Source of the DNA: Cornus controversa
Taxonomy: Eukaryota > Streptophyta > Magnoliopsida > Cornales > Cornaceae
Reading direction: 5' to 3'
Assembly: GCA_026545225.1 (NCBI GenBank)
Contig: CM048853.1
Location: 50,083,755 to 50,147,754, forward strand
Length of the DNA stretch: 64,000 nucleotides
Shown here: in pieces, positions 56,778 to 64,000 of the stretch
Position numbering within the stretch: the stretch's first letter is position 1
Layout of the letters: each line of letters opens with the position of its first letter
Made by a program: the position numbers and the translations under genes
The notes under the pieces: model-generated
The model's input: only the letters and a program-made list of their open reading frames with translations
What the model was told of the DNA's origin: nothing
The model's database searches: none

Positions 56778-59700
56778 TTAATCAGCCTTTTGTCTTTCAC
56801 GCTTGAAAAGACTATAAAATAGTGACAGCAGCCATTGCCAGATGAGGATCAGCCAATTAGTTCGCTTGGGTTTAGGCTCAGGTCTTGATCCAAACAATCC
56901 TTTGTAGAGCTCCTTTTGCTTCTGATAAATGGCCTTGTCGTGTTCAGCAAGTAAACGTAATTCCCTATTAATAGCTTTGTCCTCGGGAGCATATTTACGT
57001 GCCTTAAGAAAGTCCTCTCGTGCTGCATCTGTCTGCCCAAGTTCTGCTCTAGCCTTTCCACGTCTGAACAGTGCTTTGACATTGTTTTCATCCTCTGCCA
57101 ATACCTAAAGACCATCAATCGATCCAGTAAGTCATGATGAAAGTTCAACCATTCTTTGATTAGATTTATATTTCGAGGTAATGATCATCTGTTGCATATA
57201 AAAAGATCAATATATGACTGTGAGAGAGAGAGAGGGAGAGTTTTCTGCTACTATCTTCAAATATAATATTTGTCAATGGACCCGTCAAATAAACACAAAG
57301 GTCAAAGTGTCAAACCATGTGGAGAAGACAATGGACCCATCACTCCTAAACATTACCAAATATCTGAAATTGGTGTGACAACTATTGTTTGGGTTCTTTT
57401 GTGGCATCTCTACTTTAAAGTTTAAATGCAAACTTACAGTACCAGAAGATAAGATGCAGCAGACTAACAAGAAAATACAACTCTAGTTTGGGTAGAGCAC
57501 AAACCGCTCTTATGTTATTGTATATGCATAATAGGAACAAAAAGGAGGGGAGGGGGACCAAATAAAATGAATGAAAAAGGCAGGAAAAAGTTTCAAACAA
57601 TTTATTAAAAAAGAAAAGAAACAATCTCAATTCAGGCCTCAGCATCATCAATACTGATAAATGTGCTAATGACTCATGAGCAATAAAAATAGAAAAAATA
57701 CATAAATAGAGGAGATATGGTTTATTTGGATATAGGTGTTGTTTTTAATAATGTTATGAGACTAATCAGAATTTTGGAAGGATAGCATAACAAATCAAGA
57801 CAACATTAACCTGATGAATCTTTTAAGGTTGAAACGGAGCTCTAATGGAACTTCTGAAGTTTCCAAGGATGTGTATAAGCAACAACTAGCCTTCAAACTG
57901 ACTAGGGAATAATTGAACTTCATTGTGTTTTTCATGCATTTTGTGCTATTTTGCCCCTCACCCGCCCCCTCCCCTTCCAAACTAAAAATAAAAGACCATT
58001 TAAATTTACTATAAAAACTGCTGTTTAGATGGGCCTGTATATTTGAATTACCAAGGGCCCAATTTTCTTTGACAATTAGCATGTGGGAGAAGATAATCAT
58101 AACACAGATCCAGAAAACTGTAAAAGAAAATATAATATTTCTATGAACTGTACATACAATGCTGCACTGCCCAATGGCTTCTTCATAGCGCTCAAGTTTT
58201 ATCTGGCATGCTGCCATGTTGAGGTGGCAGGGATTCTTAACCGCCAAAGCCATGTCCTGGTACTTACCAAACAACTGGAACATGAAGTCATCTCCCATAT
58301 ATGCTATGGCCTAATGCTCACAAAAACCACTACAATATGTAAAGAAAAAGGGAAGAAAAATTATACAAACTAAATGCCAATAATGAATGATGGAACGGGA
58401 ACACTCAAGAACATAAGTTCGTAACCATTTCATACTGTTGCATGGCCTCCTCCAGTTTTTCCTCCTTGAATAAAGCATTTCCATCCATCTTTCTTCTATC
58501 GGCTGCTCCAATCCTCTCTTCCACTGTCATGTCAGCACGAGCTTTACCCTATAAAACATATTACTCAAATTATTTGTTTCATCAGTGCCCTAATGACTTC
58601 CAACATAATAAAAAAAAAAAAATTCAGGGTTGAATTAATAAATTCATCTAAAATTCATTTGTGAATAACTCACTTCCTTGGTTTCATCAAAACCAATAAG
58701 CTCAACCTCATACAGAATATCTGCCATGGGTGGAACATTTGGGAAAGAGAAGTTTCCTTCTTTCCCGTACCCTAATTCCCAACCCACGTGTAGCAATGCA
58801 CGTTCACCAGATTTCATGCTAGACACACCAATACCCAGTCCCGTCATTTCTTTCTTCTCTGTTACAAAAAAGTAATGGACATTCATGTTATGGCTGACAA
58901 AAATTTAATTTGAAATGTGTGGCTATCATCAAATAACACAATCCAAACCAGTCTAAACAAATTAAATCACTTCCAGAAAGATCTTAATGATAATAGAACA
59001 TAAACCAATCACCAAAATAATCAAATTTTTGCATTGCCACTGTGCATAAATATAAGACACTTGCAAATAATAATTACTAGGAAGTACACAAAATCAGGTT
59101 ACTAGAGTATCACGTAAGGATTTATACAACAACCAAGCCTTTTTCCCAACTACTTGGGGCACATGCGGATTTATACAAACAAAAATTTTAAATAACAAAA
59201 ACAACATACTGGTGAAAAGTAAACAACAATTAGGAAGATACCTTTTCCCAACACCAACTCGAACGGTCGCTGTTCATGCCACGTGTCTTCAAATTTGTGC
59301 TGGGTGCTTTCCGTCCACGCCCTATAGTGCACTATTACAGCAAACATCGTTACTCTAATGTTCAGAATACGCTATTAGATTAGAATTTCTTCATAAAACT
59401 CCCACAGGATGAATAACCATAATCTAGCATCAAGATATCAGAACTTACTTTGCCAAAAGAGTCTAAGGCACTACTTAGTGTCATACCAAAATTGAAGCCA
59501 ACAAATCACAACTAAACTCTGTGGTATCAGAATTTAGTTGCTCTATTCTTGTACCTTATTAAAAGTAACGATCGGCATAATAATAATAATAATAATCTCA
59601 AATAGCAGATTCAACAAATTTATAAACATGCACAACTTATGGAAGGAAAACCAAGCAAACTATCCCACATCCATCTAATATAGTATGTTATGTATCGACA

Positions 59701-61362
59701 ATGTAAATTAGGAGATTACACAAACTCATCCATGAAAGTGCCTGCTAGCAAGTAACAAGTATCAATATAATCTTCATAGTAACAGAAACCATAAAATTTG
59801 TGCATTACAGAATTTAGTAGAAATGCCTGAACTTTAGTATTTCCTGAGTGGTTTTCACACTCCAGTTTCGCCTATGAAAATAGAATATTATAAATATTCC
59901 GGGAAGCGGGAGTAGCATGAGAGATATCTATATGAATAGAAAATTAACACTTATGAATCAAGGATGAAAGCAGTAATTATGATTCCTAGATGGTTGACCT
60001 AGTTTACTGTGTTCTAAGTTATAGTAGTCACTAGTCACTAAAATTTTGAACAGGCAGGCACAGAATCTTCATAACCATTTTTCTCAGACGTGGGAAACAT
60101 GTTATAAGGACAGTATTGAGCCACGTTATTGACTTACAAAAGCATGTTGAATATTTGGACGGCTTTTGACCATGACCTTCTTTGATAATTTGCTTTGTCA
60201 CTTTCTCATGAAGAATTTCCACTTCAGAATCTACTTTTGGGGGCCCACTGCCATCTTCAGGAAGTTCTCCATGCACAAATGAAGCACTTTCAGCAATAAT
60301 TTCATTTTCACCATCTTGATCTGTCAAACATTGAAGGTGTTATCCACTTCTACAATATTTCTATGTGAAACCAATATAAATACTAACATTAAAGTTACAC
60401 TGTCTAATTGCAACCATATTCGAATATTGCCAGTGGGAAGAGCGTATTTTTCTCTTTTCAAATCTTTTTCCTTTTCGAATGAAATCTCCCCAACCAACAA
60501 AATATCAATGTGCTAGGCTTGATGTAATGAACACAAAACATAGAAATAAAATGCACAACAAGTTTTGGCAACCCAACATTGTAACAGAAGATGATTATTA
60601 GATTCTTCTGCTTTCCTACAAGTAGGACCCATTTAGAAGCATCTTACATCTGCTTCCCATTTGCCATCAATTTCAAGATTGCCTCTAAAACAGCAATCTA
60701 CAAACAAAGAAAAAGACAACTTGGGAAGCTTTTTTACTTGCCAAATGCATTTCCAAGGTAGCCTGATTGTCAATCCATAGTATAACATTGGTTTTAGCTC
60801 ATAGGTAAAACTAGAAGAAGAATCAGAATCCAAATATTTATACCTTTTTAGATGTGCACAGATTTTATCATTATTCCAGAAATTTAAGGGTTTGGAATAA
60901 TAGCTAATGTTGGATAAGCTGGGAATCACATTAGATAGCTAATTGTCTAATCCGATAATTGATCTTTATTAATTGACAATTATAAGGTTGGCATACCTAT
61001 ACAAATATATGCACGCACACACACACACATTAATACAAATGTTGCATCTCCCACATCTTGTTCCTTGAGCGTAATTCCATGTTGAATTAAAAATGTGAAT
61101 TCAATCAGAATTTGTGAAATACAGCATTAAAAGAGCTGATGAGTCCACTACTTTTTCAGTTCAGAATTCAGATTATAAAAAAAATGGGTTGTCAATTTTG
61201 CACTCTAATTAACATATATACAATAAAAATATAAACTTAATTTTATATTCTTATGAAGTGCAGAAAAAAAAATGTGTGAATATTATATTTTTTGTCTCAC
61301 ATAATGCCAGAATCTAATAAATTACCAGATGATTGATTTCGCTTCTCCTGAGCCGCCTCCAT
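56778..61362 (-). CDS. TWD1: FKBP42 / TWISTED DWARF 1 immunophilin (7 coding exons)
   Basis: A membrane-anchored FKBP-type immunophilin that in Arabidopsis chaperones ABCB auxin transporters and affects brassinosteroid signalling. Coding exons on the minus strand: 61362-61326, 60320-60138, 59331-59242, 58858-58674, 58548-58426, 58310-58158 and 57104-56778. The sum is 1098 bp, 365 aa, the length I recall for Arabidopsis TWD1. Order: an acidic N-terminus (MEAAQEKRNQSSDQDGENE), the FKBP domain (KQIIKEGHGQKPSKYSTCF to FPNVPPMADILYEVELIGF), three TPR units (NALFKEEKLEEAMQQYE; NPCHLNMAACQIKLERYEEA; VKALFRRGKARAELGQTDAA), then a basic stretch and a C-terminal hydrophobic anchor (WLILIWQWLLSLFYSLF) ending RERQKAD. 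Donors and acceptors are all GT-AG. A 5' UTR intron (about 61845-61400) is likely. All domains look intact. Confidence 0.95.
59110..59172. mobile_element. SINE-like 3' fragment in a TWD1 intron
   Basis: caagcctttttcccaactacttggggcacatgcgg resembles the conserved 3' tail of plant SINEs (aactacttggggtcggctac type). It is short, lies in intron 3, and is not near the splice sites. Confidence 0.4.
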
Positions 61363-61399
61363 TTTTTAAATCAGTAACCCAAACGATCCTCCAAAATTC

Positions 61400-61845
61400 C
61401 TGCACGGAAAACTCAATCTAAATATTTTGGGAAACAAAATAGTCAAATCAAATAAGATGATGAGATAACTTTAAAAAAAAATGAGCTTTTTTCCTCCAAC
61501 ATAAAAAAACGGTGTCTTTAAGCCCTGTTAGGCTGGTGAAAATTTTAAAAATAATAATCAAAATCTCGATTGAGTTCATTTTAGTTAGAAAGCAAAAACA
61601 ACATAAAGTATAAAATCAAGTTTTTGGAGAACAAAAATTGTAGAGTATTTTCTTTTCTGCATTATTTTCGCATCAACCTAACAAAGATCGAAATTGAAAA
61701 TGCATCAAAATTGCTAAGGAAAAAAAGAAGGAAAAACATCATTATACAGTTCTAAATAGTAAAAATGAAGAAAATAAGTAAGAAAGAAAGAAAGTGAGAG
61801 AGAAAACAAATGAAGCTAATGATAATGGATGTTGAGTTCACTTAC
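61400..61845 (-). other. probable 5' UTR intron of TWD1
   Basis: On the minus strand the donor CCA|GTAAGTG lies at 61845 and the acceptor CCGTGCAG|GAATTTTGG at 61400, 37 bp above the ATG. Inferred only from splice consensus. Confidence 0.45.
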
Positions 61846-62559
61846 TGGTGATTAAATCTTCAGCAGTCGAATTCGAGAGCTTCTATTTATTGAAAGGGAC
61901 TGTAATTTAGAGGTAAGATGTGTATGCTGTTGGTACGATCAAAGAAGATTCTAGAGAGAGGAGTGCGTGGTATACAGATCGGTTTGACAATTTGTTTGTG
62001 TGTGTGTGTCAGTGTGTGTAGGTGCAGCGGAGACCACGAGAAGACGACTATCGACTATCAACTATCAACTATCGACAAGATGCTTCTGCTGCATCTCGAG
62101 CTCGATGGGCCTACGTACAGCATTTATCCAACCCAATGACAGTCTACCGTGAACCAGTAGGGTTGATCCGCATGGATTGGATTTGGGTCCGATTCGCATA
62201 CCCACCTTCAGAACTGACATTTTTAATCCGAACCGTCCAAATTTCAAAACATTTTTTTTTTCCTTTAACTTGCCAAGAAAGAGACTCACACATTTATTTT
62301 GTCCTGTGAAAATTTTAACTCTCAATCTTTTATTTTGAAATATGATAAAGTATTTGGTAAATATCACTGACACTTTCTAAAATTTGATATATTTTTTATT
62401 ATAATTTTGTGAATTTTCGTCACCAACAAATCATGTCCTATCTGATTTTTTTTTTTTGTGAATTGTCTTTATTGTCCCTGATTATTTAAATATATTTTAA
62501 TATAAAAATATTATAATAGAAAAATGACCACAATACCTTTCTTGATTGTCATTTCAATA
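61846..62559. other. TWD1 upstream region
   Basis: No gene. It contains a (tg)n run at about 61995-62020 and a short direct repeat of atcgactatcaactatcaac. The TWD1 promoter should lie here on the minus strand. Confidence 0.5.
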
Positions 62560-62880
62560 AAAAAAAATTTTTATTTTATGTTAAGATTATTATTTATGGA
62601 AATAAATAATTATATATATTATATTCTATATATATAGATGAATGGAGAAAAAGAAAGAAAATTTTAATTAATTTTTTATTTTATGCTAACATTATTATTT
62701 ATGAAAATAAATAATTATATATATTGGTTACATATATAGTATATTATATATATATAGAGAGAGAGAGAGAAAAATAAATAAAATTTTAATTATTTTTTTA
62801 TTTTATGTTAACATTATGATTTATGAAAATAAATAATTATATATATATATTGGTTATATATTGTATATATATAGATAGAT
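62560..62880. repeat. AT-rich tandem repeat, three copies
   Basis: Units of about 100-120 bp share ttttattttatgttaa(g/c)att, atttatg(g/a)aaataaataatt and tatatata runs, starting about 62570, 62672 and 62788. They abut the Cassandra-like element. Confidence 0.75.
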
Positions 62881-62882
62881 AG

Positions 62883-63530
62883 TGTAACGCCCCACCCTAT
62901 CCCAACACAATATTGTCGGCTTTTAGTTCCGCTGGACCAGAGACTTCTAGGGGGTCACTCATCCCGGTACTATTTCTAGCTAAGTACTCTTAATTGTATA
63001 GTTCTAGTGAGTTCACGACCATCGCAGCTTTAAAATGCGTTGTGTCATAAAAGAGTGATAAACATACATATAACACTTTCCCTTTCCACACCTAGGTAAT
63101 GTGGGATTGAGTACCCTGTAGCCTGCCAGTGTGGAGTTCACCTAGTGTCTCGCACCTGCACCCGCCCACAAGGGTCACTACAATCCATCCCCTAGGAGGC
63201 CTAGCATCCCCATTGGCACACTTCTGGCTAGGTCAAGCTCTGATACCATTTGTAACGTCCCACTCTATCCCAACACAATATTGTCCGTTTTCGATTTTCT
63301 CGGAACACTGGCAGGCTACAGGATGTCCAATCCCACATCGCTTGTGTGTGGAATGGGAAAGTGTTTATATGTATGTTTATCACTATTCTATGACATAAGG
63401 CATTTTAAAGTCGTGATGGTTGTAAATCCACCAAAACTCCATAATTAAGCGTGCTTAGCTGGGAGTAATACTAGAATAGGTGACCCCTTGTGAAGTCTCT
63501 GGTTCAGAGAAACCAAAAGCGGACAATATA
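62883..63530. mobile_element. Cassandra-like TRIM with 5S rRNA-derived LTRs, rearranged
   Basis: 62883-63132 is an LTR in minus orientation, ending (plus view) tgtaacgccccaccctatcc. It carries a 5S rRNA-like block on the minus strand (62939-63017). A Met-tRNA-type primer-binding site (minus strand tggtatcagagc, 63237-63248) sits 2 bp from a second LTR end (tgtaacgtcccactctatcc, 63251-63303). After only about 53 bp the second LTR switches to a plus-orientation LTR (63304-63530) with its 5S block at 63427-63506 (attaagcgtgcttag, gtaatactagaataggtgac). 5S sequence inside the LTR is diagnostic of Cassandra elements. The opposed LTRs show a rearrangement. Confidence 0.8.
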
Positions 63531-64000
63531 TTATATATATTGTAGTGTGTGTGTATATATTGGTATATTCAAAGGGGTATTTTGGTCCATTAGATAGGGT
63601 AAAATGGGTAAATTTAGTATTCAAATGGGTTAGGTTAGAAGTTAAAAGGCAACACGGTCATTTCACCGTCAAAAAGTACTCTGACATGGTGTATTTTTAA
63701 CAGAAGAGGATGTATGTAATATACGGCACAAACCACAGGAAGTGTTGGTAACGAAAATTCACAAAGTTATAGTCGTCTATTAATACATCTATTAATACAT
63801 CAAACCTCATGGGGTATCAATGATATTTACCATAAAGTATTTCTAAGCTACAACCCTTGATAGTAAGTTCAAACTATTAATAAATCGTTTAAGTTCACGT
63901 TCATGCCTTTGAATCAAATCATCTTCATGTTATGCACTTTAAATCAAGTATGCAACATATTATAATGAGGATGCAATACTTATGAACATTAATGTAAACA
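63531..64000. other. AT-rich right edge
   Basis: (ta)n and (tg)n runs at 63529-63560, then unique AT-rich sequence with a short direct repeat (tctattaatacat twice at 63777-63802). No gene is seen. Confidence 0.5.

Noticed and set aside
63427..63506. 5S rRNA gene
   Set aside because: Only the 3' two-thirds is recognisable, it has many substitutions, and it lies inside an LTR. It is a transposon-borne relic, not a rRNA gene.
1..64000. CRISPR array, bacterial operon or phage module
   Set aside because: Introns, LTR elements and plant-only families show eukaryotic nuclear DNA. None of the tandem repeats has the repeat-spacer pattern.

Overview
The window is nuclear DNA of a eudicot plant, and probably a woody one with many transposons. 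The evidence is AT-rich intergenic DNA, GT-AG introns, plant-only proteins (an NLR immune receptor, OBERON, TWISTED DWARF 1) and typical plant LTR elements (Gypsy, Copia, and a Cassandra-like element carrying 5S rDNA sequence). The species cannot be named from the sequence.

Layout. 1-1989 (-) is the 5' two-thirds of a CC-NBS-LRR receptor that runs off the left edge. 4750-5415 (-) is a small RING-H2 E3 ligase. 5.4-10.9 kb is a gene-poor stretch with nested TIR elements. 10899-24513 (+) is DNA topoisomerase II, which I resolve into 25 coding exons (1605 aa). Its C-terminal part contains a fresh tandem amplification of one 102-bp exon together with its intron. 25.2-45.8 kb holds a same-strand array of five paralogues of a plant-specific DUF7086-like family (four intact, one broken). 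Each has an acidic/proline-rich N-terminal half with EAR-like LxLxL modules and a conserved Cys-rich C-terminal domain. A gag-only Gypsy element (28742-32681) and a deleted Copia element (40378-42752) have inserted in the array. 47611-51901 (-) is an OBERON 4-type PHD-finger protein. 56778-61362 (-) is the FKBP42/TWD1 immunophilin in seven coding exons (365 aa). 62883-63530 is a rearranged Cassandra-like TRIM.

The main result is the shared history of TOP2 and the DUF7086 array. The flank downstream of the first DUF7086 gene contains a diverged copy of the TOP2 upstream region (about 27.97-28.69 kb). This is followed directly by a copy of the TOP2 penultimate intron, which the Gypsy element split. 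A piece of the TOP2 last exon lies upstream of the broken fourth paralogue. This is best read as segmental duplication of a [TOP2 + DUF7086] unit, with later loss of the extra TOP2 bodies and retention and divergence of the DUF7086 genes. The genes do not form a pathway or operon. The link between TOP2 and the array is evolutionary.

Exon borders were placed by hand from splice consensus, reading frame and protein-family knowledge. No alignment or database search was run.
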